Assembly (NCBI GenBank): GCA_011037195.1
Contig: JAAEAF010000389.1
Span: 1-64,000 of the forward strand
Direction: 5' to 3'
Source: Triatoma infestans
Taxonomy: Eukaryota; Arthropoda; Insecta; Hemiptera; Reduviidae
Length of the DNA: 64,000 bases
Shown here: positions 31,838 through 44,684 of the stretch, one piece after another
Layout of the letters: each line of letters opens with the position of its first letter
Position numbering within the stretch: the stretch's first letter is position 1
The notes under the pieces: generated by a model
The model's input: only the letters and a program-made list of their open reading frames with translations
Told to the model about the DNA's origin: nothing
The model's database searches: none
Translations under genes and position numbers: made by a program

Positions 31838-34800
31838 AAAATAATTAAAGATAAAGTAATTGTATATAGCTTATTGTAAATCGCAAATTGCAAGCTTTTT
31901 TTTTTCTTTCTTTTTACTTTTCGAGGAGAATAAAATTAGTAGTTTTCTTTACAAATGGTAAATAAATATAAACATTGTGATAAGGCCTACATTATATTTA
32001 AAAAAACAAAAAAAGTAAAATAATAATTAAAAAAAATATGTATAATGTATAATTTTTTGATGGATGTCATTTAAACAGAGATTTTGAATAGTTCGGTAAA
32101 TTCATTTAACTTTCCTACTGTCCCTAAGCATATCTTTTTCTATAGTTTTTTACAGTATAAGCCTAACTAAATAAAAAATAAAAAAAGATTTAAACAAAAA
32201 ACAAAAACTTAACATCGATATATTATCCCAATAATAAGTGTTATAATAATAAATGTCTTAGTTTATATTGTGTTCATCAGGATTAATTTGTTGAGTTTTC
32301 TAATTATTAAACGTAAATCATTTTTAGAGAAAAGCCTTTATTGTGCGTATAGGAGGTGTTTTTGTAAATTCACACAGCTTGGTGAATGTGTTACCCAAAA
32401 AGTAATGTACATGTGATATTTTAATTATTAATTGAAAATGTGAAAAAATAAACGAAAACAGAAGGTGGTATTGAAAGAAATACCGATGAAGGACAGTGCA
32501 ATTTAATATGAATAATAACGATGTAAGACGTTTTGTTTTTAATCTGTAATGTTGATGATCATGGTTTGTTTATTCAAAGCCAAGCGATTTTTTAAACTGT
32601 TGAGTGTTGAGTGCATTCTCCCCATTTTTCTTTATGGTATTAAGTTCCCAGTAAATGCAGAATGCGCGATAATTTATTCTGAATATTCTTTCTGTGGTGA
32701 GATTAATAGTATTGAAAAACCGCTGAAGAATGTGGCAGAGGTGCGTTCGTTTTAATGTTATAAAAATTTTTTTACAGAGAAGTGTTAAAAAATAAACTAA
32801 AATAAAGAAGGCGTATTTTTGTTATTATTAATATTGATAATCACTGATTGTCATTTGTTTAGAGGTGGAAAGAATTAAAAAAAAAAAAAGTCATTCAATA
32901 TAAGAAAATCCACCTTTAATCATTGATCATAACTATTGTAGCTATGTTTGAAATAAAGTTAATGTAAATGTGTAGGAGTTATTTCTCTTTTATATTTCAT
33001 CTCATTGAACTAGATGACTGACTTGCATCGTCGTCAGTGAATATAGTTCCAACAATCACCACAAAATATAGCTAACTTTAAATAGAGATCACAGTAACAA
33101 GATATTTAAGACAAAAAAGAAGTAAGTATTTATAAGTTAATCTGAAGTCTTGTTTTACTTTTTCAAGAAACAAATTCATAATAAACAGCCTAAACATAAA
33201 ACGAAAATATTTGCTGCTTTTAGGCTTTCTTCTAAGAAGATAGCTAGGTGAATCTCAGATCTGCAAGATCAACTCGTCTTTGTTTTCAATAGAGATGCTG
33301 CGTTGTGGAAATTCGGTAGAAATTGTAAATTATTATGGTTTTATTGCAAATAAAACATATACAGATATTTAGAATAGTTCGGTTTCCTTTCAGTCTTGTC
33401 GAAGAAGAAGGATCGCCAAAACAGAAAGGGTGATTTAGTGCGCCGATTTAGAAAAAATTTGTTCTGTTTGTTAATTTAATCATAATATAAGGTCATGTTT
33501 TTCTGGAGTTTATGTTTCCTTAAATATTATAGAGTTATTGCATTTTGCACCTACATTGTTTTAAAATATTTGTAGTCTTTTAGTCAGAGGCGAATATCCA
33601 AAGAGACCTGAGGATAGCTTTGAAACAAAGTACGGTGATGATAGGAATAACAGTTTCAGTCGGATATATGCTTGTTACGATTTACTGTAGATTAGTAATC
33701 CTCGATTGTATCCATAATTAAGCCAAGGTAGCGTACTCCTTGGTCTTTCAGTTTACAGGGAATTTCATGGTTGTTTTTTGTGACTATACGAAAGGCTTAG
33801 CTTCAGTTTCCATCTTTTAACAGTCAAAATGTAAAAATGGATATTGGTAAGTCAAGTGATGCTCTTTGTTGTATGAGACTCTCACTTTATCGTCTGCTTT
33901 AGTAGCTATACAACAGGTACTACATGTATCCGATCAGTAGAATTTGAGAGATGCTTTTAGTAGTATTCCAAGGAGAATCTGTGTTTGCATTTCTTTGTTG
34001 TAGAGCGATCAGAATGTCACAGCCTTGTATTTTCTTTCTTTAAAGTTGTGAAGTTTTTGTCTGGCGATGCTTTGGTCACAAACCGAACTGTTGAATGTGC
34101 AATCAAAAATCTGTCGTTTTTTAAACATTTCTTATTTATTTTCATATTAGCGGTGGTCCTTTAGAAACTGGACCACTTTTTGGTTTACCAGCTTTGTGAA
34201 AACTATTACCACTAAAACTAATACCTATTACTGTATTTCCTTTTGGGAAAGTTTGTAATCGAAGGTAAACATTAAAGATCCCGGTTAGGAATGTGCCACC
34301 TTTTGGAGGCAATTTTTTTAATAAATATATCGTTAGAGATTCAGCGGTCTCAGGGAGCTCTTTGTTGATGGAAAATAGCTTAAAAGGACAAGTAAATATG
34401 ATGGGAAACCTGATGCTATGATTATTCATTGAGATTTAATCATTGAATTCTGGTCAGCTTTGGACACAAAGATAAAATTGGTTTCAAGATGAATTTTTCT
34501 TAACCAGTGGAACTTTTCCATTTCTAAGACCACTGTTCTTAACAATTTTGTGCCAATCGATTGATTAGCCATCTAGCCTCTTCATCTTCTTTCTTCTGTA
34601 CATGTAGCCAAATTCTTCAACTGCCGATTCTCCAATTTGCTTATAAAAGATTAAATTTCCACGCTGCTCCTTATTCATTCGTTTCTAACAATATTACGCT
34701 TACTTTTGACTTCAATGTAGAAATCTCATTTCGGCAGCTGTAAATCGACTTCCATGCTTATCCAACACAGTCTACGATTCAGCCCCATACTGAGATTGTC

Positions 34801-36816
34801 TGTTAACTTAGTGTAAAGTAATAACTGAAGGATTCACAATTCTCTGCCAAATTGTGCGCTTTTTATTTTAATAAATTAGGTCCAGACAGTCTATCGATGC
34901 TTGTAAGTAAGATATATACATTTCTTGTGTAAATATGTAAAAGATGTGTGGATTTCATCAAAGGAACTATAATGTGCAGTTGACTGTTATTAGTACTTTA
35001 ATCTGATGTCTATAAGTTTCCCTTGGTGAATGAATGTTCATTATGTCTTCATTAAAATTAAATCTGTATATCCGGTTTTGGTTTTATCCTATAAAAGTCC
35101 TCATTAGAGGCAGGTATGTCGATAATGCATATTATGTCAACAATCGTTCGTACCTTTAAAGAAATGGAAAACGTGGAAGTTATGAAAGTACTGGTGAGCA
35201 AGTCATTATAAAATTTATTAGTTAAAACTACAATCTGTTGTTTTTTTTAATCATAATTTTCTAAATATTTTTTGCGCGCTAATTATCACAAACATATAGA
35301 TTATTTTATTAATTGAAGAAATACCAGCCCATAAATACTAAATCATAAATACTGGGATTTTCACTGCTTTATTGGAGTTCCTGGAAGTTTGCAGTCCGTC
35401 AGGTTGAGTTTTAAATGAAAGTACATATTTATTATGGGTTGACTGATATGGGATGATTTTTGGCCATTAGAGTGTGTTGTTGTTTCAAGTGCATTGCTTC
35501 ATGCAATTGGCTTGTAACGTGGTTTCAAGTGACATTGCTTCGTGCAGTTGGATGTGAAAATAGTTATGGAATTTAGTCCACGATATTGTTTGATAACTTA
35601 TTGAGAATTTGGAGGGAAGACTGTAATCATCTACTTCGAAGTCTTGATGATCGTTACCTCTTGTGCCAAAGAGCCATTGTTTATTTGCTGCAGTCTTGCC
35701 GCCTTCGCGCTGGTTTTCCTGGGGGTTCCACTCCTTATTCTCTTTGGGTGCATTCGTGTGAGGGTCCATTTCAACTTCTACAGTTTTCATAAATCTTAAT
35801 TATATAATAAGAATAATGAAGAATTAGTAACTATTTATTATAAAAACAATGTTTACAATAGTTCAAAATCAAGTTGAACTCTAGCAGCGACCAAACGAAG
35901 CGAAGCAATTTTTTTAAATTTGTGTCTACTAATTTAAACACATAATTTCAATATGTCCAGTAAGCTGAAGCTTTTATGTAGCCTATATAATTATTTATTA
36001 AGGGCAAGTTTGTGAAAACAATTCCAAGTTGGAAGAAAGTGAATTTGTATAAATTGCTGGAAGATAAAGAAAGACGTGACAGATGCTTCATACTATCAGA
36101 TTATTTTCTTTTTTTTTTATTCTTTGACGTATATAGATTTGGATCATGTTTTTATTCTAAAGTCAATGGTATCTTGGCAGTAATTCGTTGATTTTTTTTA
36201 ACAAACCCCTAAATTGTCTATTGTGTATATTTTGGGGATATTTGCACATCTCTTTAAGTTGTGACAGAATTTATAGCATTATTACAAATTAAGCATTGTT
36301 GGTTGAATTTAAGATTTGCTGAATGGTTGCTGTTGAGTTTTAATTTTAAGCTTCAGTTGCCATATTTCATTCTATCCTCCCTTAAATATTAAATATTTAG
36401 CTTTCACCTCTAGATAGAAAATACTCTTACACGGCTTTTTGCTTCGCTATTTAAATGGTGTCATTGGTATTTATATTTCTTTGAAGTGCCCGGTAATTAT
36501 ACGTTTAATATGACTAGTCAATTGCATCAATATTCTTCTCGAAATCTTTAAATTACTTATTTTGACTGCTGCTGAGAGAAGAAGAAATCCCAACAAATCA
36601 AGGCAAAAATATTAACAGATAAATGGACGCACAGCTGTTTTATTTTATACACAATAAGTGTTCAAGTAACATGTTCTCTCTTTATTGGTTATTATACAGA
36701 AATGATCAAAGATTGTAAACACTTAAAAGACTGTTAATTGGTAATTACATAGAACCAATGAAATGTATTTTATTATTTCATATGACATCAATAAATAAAT
36801 AAGAGAAAAGAACACT
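31838..36816. other. ZNRF 3' flank; no gene recognised
   Basis: About 5 kb separates two convergent genes. Minus-strand ORFs at 34142-34429 (95 codons, with FLTGIFNVYLRLQTFPKGNT) and 35485-35790 (101 codons) are less compositionally trivial than most, but match nothing I know and lack visible exon structure. Part of the left side is probably the ZNRF 3' UTR. Confidence 0.4.
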
Positions 36817-36820
36817 CTTA

Positions 36821-36826
36821 TTTATT
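36821..36826 (-). promoter_or_regulatory. Poly(A) signal for the most distal lola exon
   Basis: TTTATT on the plus strand is AATAAA on the minus strand, about 42 bp after the stop codon of the exon at 36868. Confidence 0.5.
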
Positions 36827-36867
36827 GAAGTATCTGGGGTAGTGGAAATTGTGTTAAACACATAAAA

Positions 36868-37091
36868 TTATTTTTGTAGTTCAAATTCCTTCAAATGGGT
36901 GTTAATAATGTGCTTATCGAGATGATATTTCCTCAAGAAATCTCTAAAACAAATCTGGCAGACGTATAACTTTTTTATACCACATTCATGTTTATAATGA
37001 TGCATTAATGAAGAGAAGTTATGGTATCTTGTGCGGCATCTGTCGCAACCAAATTTACGGTTTAATGGATCATTCTCAATAACGGAAAATC
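36868..37091 (-). CDS. lola: lola alternative 3' exon (most distal), C2HC + C2H2 fingers
   Basis: Acceptor TTTTACAG ends at 37092; the exon begins with GA, completing a codon whose first base comes from the upstream exon. It encodes FSVIENDPLNRKF, finger 1 CDRCRTRYHNFSSLMHHYKH-EC (CX2CX12HX4C) and finger 2 CQICFRDFLRKYHLDKHIINTH (CX2CX12HX4H), then a short tail and stop. Lola is a BTB/zinc-finger transcription factor controlling axon guidance and cell fate, whose isoforms share N-terminal exons and differ only in such finger exons. The second finger has an unusual FLRKYH helix start. Confidence 0.85.
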
Positions 37092-37450
37092 CTGTAAAAG
37101 TTTTTCTTAAGTTAGTATTGAATACATCGATTAATAACAATGAAAGTTCAAAATTGTATTACATAAACCAAAAATTTATAGTACCAACCATAAAACAACT
37201 TCTTGTTAAGTCCTGGAAGTAAAGATGACAAGACATTTAGATAATGAATATCCATTATATATCTTAGACATGTCATGGAAAGATTTGTGATACCTAACAT
37301 TTCATCTGGTAAAAGAATATATTACATTTCCCTATGTTAATTTCAACAATTAAATACTTAAAAAGTATAATGTCAGCGGGAAAAAAAACATTAAATTATG
37401 GGCAAAACAAAAATAAAGTATGTATAATCAATCATTATTTGTTTACTTTG

Positions 37451-37665
37451 TTTTTTGGGGGTGCGCCATCATTTCAGGGTGCCCAGAGGTTTCTCAATGC
37501 ACACCAGTCTCCGGGCGTTCTCTCATTACAGATAACACTGCCCTTCACCGGCAATGAGCTGTACAGACGCCAAGAGAAATGTAATCTTAAGGGCAGCACT
37601 AACCCGAACCCGATCCTCGCGAAGGAGTCTCGCGCACTATCACTGAATAATCCCATCCATTGTTC
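37451..37665 (-). repeat. tRNA-derived SINE, copy S3
   Basis: On the minus strand the head GGGATTATTCAGTGATAGTG and B-box GGGTTCGGGTT are decayed, while the body (CAGTGTTATCTGTAATGAGA, GGAGACTGGTGTGCATTGAG) matches S2. It lies between two lola exons, in an intron, in the sense direction of the gene. The ORFs over it are noise. Confidence 0.8.
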
Positions 37666-38513
37666 ATAAATATTCTTTCTGGGAATATATATATAATAAT
37701 GTTTCAGGCTGTCAAAGAGAGGAATGCAAACACATGATAAATGTAGCAATAAATACAAAATACTATTAATAAAAAAAATTATTTTGGTAACTATCATAAT
37801 ACTTACTGTTGATTAACCATGAAAAAAGTCAATGAAAAATGACAAAAAATATTGTCTAAAGAGTATTTATATTAAATATATAAAGCCACACATAAAATCA
37901 TAGAAAATTTACACAGCATTATGGAAGAATTAAGGATATATTTGGAATAAAAAAAATTTATTCTATTAAAATATGCCTTTCCACCAAATAATATTATTTC
38001 ATGTACATAAAATATATTAAATATTAATACAATTAAAATAATACATTTCTTAGAAAATACTTCTTTAGTTTATAAATGGGTGCTTTATGCCATGAGAACA
38101 AAAAACAAACAAAAATGTGAACATATAGTATTAGATTAGTATTAGATAATATTAAAATTTAACAAATATATATTTTATTAATAATAAACACAAAAATATT
38201 TATAATATAAATTTGTAAACAAACAAAACGAATTATTAGTGTAACCAATAATAACAAATTATGTACAGTATATAGAAAAAAATATACAATGCACCATAAA
38301 TACTAACATTTATATTAACCATTGCCCAAATTAATATTTCAAATTTTCAAGAAAGAGAAGACATTTTAATATAAATTATACTTTAACCAAAAATTCAAAA
38401 CAAATAATTTCAAAACTAAACAATATTAATTCTTTTAGTTAAAAATTTTATATTATGAACTTACAGTACAAAAATATTTACAGATTTAATTTATAAAAAC
38501 AAAACAAAATCAA

Positions 38514-38734
38514 TCAATTTATTCTTTGGTCGATATAATAGCGATGTATTTTTGATGCATGCACCAAAACAACATGAGTTTGTAAATGTTCTTTCCTTTT
38601 GAATGACTTTCCACACAGTTCACAATGGAAACGAGGTTCAACTCCACACTCCAAACGGCGATGGCGAAGCATACTTGTACGATTCTTGTATGTTTTGCCA
38701 CAATTGGAACATGTAGTAGAAGATTTGTCATAGT
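38514..38734 (-). CDS. lola: lola alternative 3' exon, C2HC + C2H2 fingers
   Basis: Acceptor TTTCAG, then AC (joint codon Asp if the donor base is G). It encodes YDKSSTT, finger 1 CSNCGKTYKNRTSMLRHRRLEC and finger 2 CELCGKSFKRKEHLQTHVVLVH, then ASKIHRYYIDQRIN and stop. The stop overlaps an AATAAA on the coding strand. Its fingers are strikingly similar to those of the next exon (39588-39808), including YKNRTSMLRH and the VLVH end, so the two are probably an old exon duplication. Confidence 0.88.
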
Positions 38735-39587
38735 CTGAAATCAAAGAAAAAGGTGAGTACATAATAATATTGAAGATAATAACCACACCAGAATTTTTAT
38801 GAAATAGAAAATATTAAATTATTGCCAATCTGTTAAACATAAATTAAATATTTTAGAAATAATTTTTTTTACTATTTTGCATATTCCATTTCTTAGGCTT
38901 ATGATTCAATTTGAGTATATTTAATCACTCAAATAAATTTCATTTAATTGAGTAAATAAGAAAAAAATTAATAAAACAAACCATAAGGAATGCAGTATTG
39001 CAGTTTATAACTAATTTTTTACGTTTCGGAAGCTGTTAAAATAGAAATGGAATAACAAAACAAAACAGACTGGCAAGTTAAGGTTAAATTCTTCAGACAG
39101 ACTTTAAAAAAACAGGGTGCAGTAAACAGTGCCAACTAAAAGAAAGAAGTGCAAATTTTTGTAAGTGCCATAAAAACGTTAAGCAAAAAAGAAGCATGCC
39201 TACATAATTTTGCCCGATACATAATTTTTTCTTGGATATTTCGGCAGCGGGACTAACTTATCTCATATTAAAGAATTACTTGTTTGAAAAATAGTACATT
39301 AAAAAATAATCAAATAATCTAAATATTTTCTATAAAACTCTTCTTTAATCAAAAACAAATATCAATTTAATATTTTAGAATGCTGACGAAGGGACAAAAG
39401 GTTTTATTTTTAAAAAAAAATTGAATCAACTACCGAAGAAAAATGTTTTTGCCAAATAAAATAAAAAAAATTGTCAAGAATTAATTTCGAAATAGAACTA
39501 ACGAATTCAACACTGATTTATGTATTTGGCTTATGTAATATACATGTATTTACAATATTTAATAAAGCAAAATTTGTTTGTATAAAT

Positions 39588-39808
39588 TCAATCTAGAAAC
39601 TTCTGGATGTTCAAGCAGTTGCCTTTATGGACGAGAACGTAGTGTGTTGTTAATGTATCCTTTCGTTTAAAGCAACGTCCACACTCGATGCATTTAAACA
39701 TTGGTTGGACTCCACATTCCAGACGCATATGACGGAGCATACTCGTACGGTTCTTGTAAGTGCGGCCACAATTTGTACAGGTTCGTTGACGTTGCAGTTC
39801 GGAAACAT
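39588..39808 (-). CDS. lola: lola alternative 3' exon, C2HC + C2H2 fingers
   Basis: Acceptor TATTTGCAG, first bases AT (joint Asp). It encodes VSELQRQRT, finger 1 CTNCGRTYKNRTSMLRHMR-LEC and finger 2 CIECGRCFKRKDTLTTHYVLVH, tail KGNCLNIQKFLD and stop. Exactly the same length (221 nt) as the exon at 38514. ATTAAA on the coding strand follows within about 45 bp of the stop and could serve as poly(A) signal. The opposite-strand ORF at 39701-39943 is a shadow. Confidence 0.9.
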
Positions 39809-40668
39809 CTGCAAATAAACCATAAAAGACTATATAAATTATATCATTTTTTTCGTTTACGTTATAAGAATGAAGAATGCAACACAAAGAGACAAAAGGC
39901 ATGGGATTATGACCATAATTCCAAATTCCATATGGGTTTCTAGATTTCATGTTTTCTTTTGATTTATTCAGAAATGCAACATAGTTATAAAGTTAATAGC
40001 TGAAAGTATTAACTTTCAGAGAGTAAAAAGAATTAAAAGTTACTTGTAGATTTAAAGAAAAATAAGCTAATAGAATTATGTTATTACTCATTTTATCAGT
40101 AAGATCCATTTTGTATAACAAATAATTGCATGTATTGACAAGTAACTGCTGAGACAAAATTTAGAATTTTTATACCCGAAAAGTTGAGCCTGGCTAAAGT
40201 TTAGTTAAATGCCTCTATCTATTTCTGAAAATTATATTCGAAAATTTGTGCATCACTTCATTGATTGAAAAATCAATTAATAAATCCACTAAAGCCCGAC
40301 TAAAAGATACATCTAATTTGGCGAGTGACTCACAATCATTTTTTCGGACTATCTGACTAAGCAATACTTAATAACTCATCTAAATAACTGTAAATATCTC
40401 AATAAATGAAAAAAATGATTCTAAGGAAATTGTTAATTCCGAGCCTTAAGTCTCTAAACGGAGCAACCAAAATAATGTTGAAAAAAAAAATTGGAAATGG
40501 TAAGGGAATCATTTCGTTATAAACATCAAAAAGTAGATTCAAAACAATATTTGTATTTAATTAAAAATTATTGACCAATATCTGTAGCTCATATCAAGAG
40601 CATACTGTATACAAAATTTGCCTATTAACATGAAAAATAATCAAGTTTTGATTTTCTTTGTGAAGAAG

Positions 40669-40904
40669 CTAATGCAGTAAATATGGCGATTCTCTTCCTT
40701 TTATTGGCATAATGCTATGTGCCATATGAGAAATAAGATGACTTTTCAAGTGATCCTTTCTTTTGAAAGACTTTCCACATATATTACAACGAAAAGTTCT
40801 TTCGCCTCCACATTCCCATTTTTGGTGTCTCAATAAATGCCTGCGATTCTTATAATTTTTTCCGCATTCAATACAAAAAGACCTTGCAGCCGCTTGTTGA
40901 TTAT
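40669..40904 (-). CDS. lola: lola alternative 3' exon, C2HC + C2H2 fingers
   Basis: No ATG lies in this exon. Acceptor TTATTTACAG precedes AT, then NQQAAARS, finger 1 CIECGKNYKNRRHLLRHQKWEC, finger 2 CNICGKSFKRKDHLKSHLISH and a 21-residue tail ending SPYLLH before a TAG stop at 40669-40671. The frame is open throughout and in the phase shared by the array. Finger 1 has HX4C spacing like the others. Confidence 0.88.
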
Positions 40905-41578
40905 CTGTAAATAATATCGAATATAATTAACAAAAAAATTTTTTAATGTGTAGAAAAAAAAACATAAGTTACTAATTTACAAATAAGTAGTTATTAAAAA
41001 GAAAATCAGTGATAAGAAATTTAATTCTGCTGTCATAATGAACTTCTGCGCAACATAGTAATACTAAAAACTTACAAGAAACGACTGACTTGAGTAGATT
41101 TAGAAAATAAATCAAATTACCATATCATATGGAACCAAAAATCAAGCCCCGATGCCTTTAAAGAAAAACCTAAAAATAAAGTAAAAAATCCAAATCAAAT
41201 TAAAAAAAAAAAATAGAGTGAAGTATGCGTTTCACAGAAAGAATATTTTATTGTATTTAATAAATAAAAATAAGAACTCTCACACATTTGGAATAATAAG
41301 AATCTAACTTCTCATTCTTTTCAGCAACACTAAAACAAATAAAGTAGATTTTTATATAATTAAATTATCACAGGAGCCTTAAACCCTTGCAGGAGATAAC
41401 AAATACAAAGAGAGAATAGTTAAAAAGTGTAATGTAATTTGAATACATTTCATTAAATTCATAAAAAAGTAAAACTTTGATATTAAACATTCATAAACAG
41501 TACTTAACAAATAAATCGTAATATAAAAGAAAACAAAACAAAAAAAAAGTAAAAATCAAACTTAACACTTTTAAAACT

Positions 41579-41787
41579 TTACAAAAAATTTTGTCTTTGA
41601 CTTAATGCAAAACCTAAATGTGTTACCATATGAGATTTTAAATTGACTTTCTGTTTAAATCTCTTCATACAAACAGTACACTGGAACTTGGGATCGACTC
41701 CACATTCGTACGTCTTGTGGCGCTGTAGATCACCTTTATATTTGTATGATTTCGGACATCTATCACACATGTAGGCACGAACTCCAC
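41579..41787 (-). CDS. lola: lola alternative 3' exon, C2HC + C2H2 fingers
   Basis: Acceptor GTCCGCAG, then GT (joint Gly), GVRAYM, finger 1 CDRCPKSYKYKGDLQRHKTYEC, finger 2 CTVCMKRFKQKVNLKSHMVTH, then LGFALSQRQNFL and stop. CDRCPKSYKYKGDL is very close to what I recall of a fly lola isoform, so this exon is probably an old, conserved one. Directly upstream (41788-41853) lies an unusually GC-rich open segment with its own splice-like borders. Confidence 0.9.
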
Positions 41788-43031
41788 CTGCGGACAGGTG
41801 CTGTGGTCATTATTAAGGCGTGCATCAAGCCGGTTGGGGGTTTGCGCATTCTTCTGCAGAGCAACTTTTGACAAAATAGGTTTTAAAAATATCAAATTTA
41901 AAAAATAACATATTTTCCTTATCATTAAAAAGCACATTAAATAAAAAAATAACAATTTATAGAATATAACTAAAATGTTTAAATATATCATTCAATACAT
42001 AGTTTCGTAGTCCATTTGATAAAGAGATTTCAGGGAATTCATCTAGGATCTTTCATTATTTTTAAATTAGAAAAAAAAACAACAATAAAATTGATTCTAG
42101 GGAATATCCAATGACAAGGGGCCTTCACATTTAATATGTACTATAATTACAGAATAACTAATTCTCATTCGCACAGACACATAAATATTACATACACGTA
42201 AGTTTAGAAATTAATATAATGTGCATACGTACTTCCATTGTCTTGTAAATAATTTTAATCTAAATTAAAATTACTGAAAACATAGCAGAGAACCATGTGA
42301 GGAAAATGAAATGCAGCATAACGTTTGCAAGCCAAAAATAATTAAGGAAAGAAATTACTGCGCCTCCTAATAGCCTAAGAAAGAAAACAACAAAAGAATA
42401 CAATTAAATGAGCATCGGGATCAGAAGAAGAGTGAAATAAGCTTAATGTCAAATATAATGATATTATTAAAACGATATATTTCATTACAACTTCACTATT
42501 TACAATACACAAGTTTTTTTCGTGTATTAAAATATAAACATTAAATGTATTTTTTCTTTCAATATTAACCTTATAATGAGACAGGTTACATAGGTTTCGT
42601 TTTAAACAGATGTGTTGTTTGTGACTACAAATACTTTTTTCAATAAGCCACAAATTGAAGTAGTCTGCTACTGACTTTGAAACCAAAATTGAAATTATCA
42701 GACTGAATACCGAGCCGAGAAGAAAATATGTTTTCAAAGAAAGTTACTATAAATAACTTTACAAACGCAAACAACTGTTTCCCCCAAATGAAGGAAATGA
42801 AAAAGAAACATTGGAATAAGAAAGCGGCATGTTTGAATGAGACATTTCTGGAAATAATAACGAAAAACATTAATATATATTTTTTTGCTATTTTCCTTGC
42901 ACAAAATGACATTTTCTACTACACTACTATCTGTTACAAATATTTGTAAATAAGAACTTTCCTGTTTGGATCAAAAAATTGGATAAAAATGGTGGTACAA
43001 TGAATCAATTCTTAGAAACAGATTTCTACAA

Positions 43032-43225
43032 CTATTTCCACTCCTTAAGATCAGAGTTATGTTGTTGGATGAGATGCATCTTGAGATTTTCTTTGCGTCT
43101 AAATTTTTTTAAACAAATACTGCAACTAAATCTTCGCTCTACCCCGCACTCATATACATGATGTCTCCGAAGTGAACATTTGTTCTTGTAAGTCTTCAAA
43201 CAACGTCCGCAAGAAAACATGATTT
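43032..43225 (-). CDS. lola: lola alternative 3' exon, C2HC + C2H2 fingers (parent of a pseudo-exon)
   Basis: Acceptor TTTCATGCAG, then AA (joint Glu), IMFS, finger 1 CGRCLKTYKNKCSLRRHHVYEC, finger 2 CSICLKKFRRKENLKMHLIQQH, tail NSDLKEWK and stop. Almost no linker precedes the fingers. Its first 69 bases are duplicated at 44615-44684. Confidence 0.9.
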
Positions 43226-44614
43226 CTGCATGAAAACCCATTAAACAAAAAACAAAACAAAAGAAAGCAAAAAGTTAGTTTTTAATAGAATGCAGAACAG
43301 TGAATATAACATACATCATTGAAATATATATGTATAAAAAAATTAAAAAATATTCAAATTTTTAACTTTGACTCTCGTATGCTCTGATGTCTGCTAAGTA
43401 AAGTAACACACTGTTCAAAACAAACAAACAAACAATATTAATAATAATTATGATCCAAGAAAAGAACTTTTTTTCTTATGTCTCGATTAATCAATTGAAT
43501 CACTGGGAAACGTCCTAGAAGAGACATTTGGTTAAATTTTTGTAAATTCTTTTAATTAAGTTCTATTTCATACAGAACTGCTTTTATAATAGTTATGAAT
43601 GTTAGATTGGGAAAATTGTAGATGAAAATTGCCAAAGATAGGAATGTTCATCCAAAAGAAATATGTCAAGTCAGCTTAATTCAACATCATGTGATCTGTT
43701 TTCCTTGTCTGAAGATAAAACAAATTATTAATTTATTTTATTAACAAAGTTATTAATTAATTATTAATTAATATTTCTACTTTTTACAGTCTTAACTGGT
43801 TTATAAAACATAGAAAATACCTCGAAAATAAGCTAAGAGTAAAGAAAATTATTCAAAATTAGATATATTCAAATTACTACCAAAATTAATAGGCGTTAAA
43901 AATAAAGAAAAAAAAATGCACTAATATCCACCTTAAAATAATTTATTGAAAACCTTTCCAAATATATGGAACAACAGATGACAAGAGTTAATAAAGGTAC
44001 AATTATATCATACTTAATAGTGAAATCCAAATTCATCCATATTTATTAGATGTCTAAGTTGATGAACTTTGAGATGACTTCTTTGTTTGAATCTTTTATT
44101 ACATTGTTGACATTCAAATTGTCTTTGAACACCACATTCATTTTTAAGGTGATATGTAAGATTCCTCTTGTATTTGTAGATCCTATGACATTTTGTACAA
44201 TTGAATCCTGCAAAAATGGCAATGATGATAAAAAAAATCAAGTCAGTTTCTAATTTACTTAATGCAACGTTTTGTTGTTTCAAACAAACCTTTAAAATCA
44301 CTTAAAAGAGTTTTTGTAGTTTACGTTTCTGATTAATTCAGTGCACATGAAAATTTAAAATTAGATTTTACCATTAAGTAAAACTAGAATAAATTAATGA
44401 ACGTGCCATTGACAAACGCCCAATATATATTTCATTATATATTATATTTCATACATATATAGTTTTGAATATATATATACATATATATATAGTTTTGAAT
44501 ATATATAGAGTTTTTATGATAGTTATGAATGTTAGATTGGGAAAATTGTAGATAAAACTTTGATCGAATAATAAATTTCAGTGATTCACAAAAAACGAAT
44601 TACGATAATGAATT
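43157..44614 (-). repeat. Tandem duplication, unit 1 (intact)
   Basis: From CATGATGTCTCCGAAG inside the exon at 43032 through the exon at 44014 to GATAATGAATT. Nearly every segment reappears in the same order at 44615-45757, for example GACTCTCGTATGCTCTGATG (43370 and 44830) and CACTGGGAAACGTC. Unit 1 has an extra block at about 43505-43690 and an AT-rich expansion at about 44420-44550. Confidence 0.9.
44014..44207 (-). CDS. lola: lola alternative 3' exon, C2HC + C2H2 fingers (parent of a pseudo-exon)
   Basis: Acceptor CATTTTTGCAG, then GA (joint Gly), FN, finger 1 CTKCHRIYKYKRNLTYHLKN-EC, finger 2 CQQCNKRFKQRSHLKVHQLRH, tail LINMDEFGFHY and stop TAA. An AATAAA on the coding strand lies about 70 bp beyond the stop (43939-43944). 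The whole 194-nt exon has a full-length but broken copy at 45273-45466. Confidence 0.9.
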
Positions 44615-44684
44615 CATGATGTCTCCGAAGTGAACATTTGTTCTTATAAGTCTTCAAACAACGTCCGCAAAAAAAACATGATTT
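44615..44684 (-). pseudogene. Broken copy of the 43032 lola exon
   Basis: Keeps the acceptor TTTCATGCAG and the first 70 nt of the parent exon, but the duplication breakpoint removes everything after RRHHV. A run of eight A on the plus strand (44669-44676) instead of AAGAAAA shifts the frame just before the first zinc-binding Cys. It cannot encode a finger. Confidence 0.9.

Noticed and set aside
39701..39943. Plus-strand ORF over a lola exon
   Set aside because: Shadow of the minus-strand finger exon and its intron.
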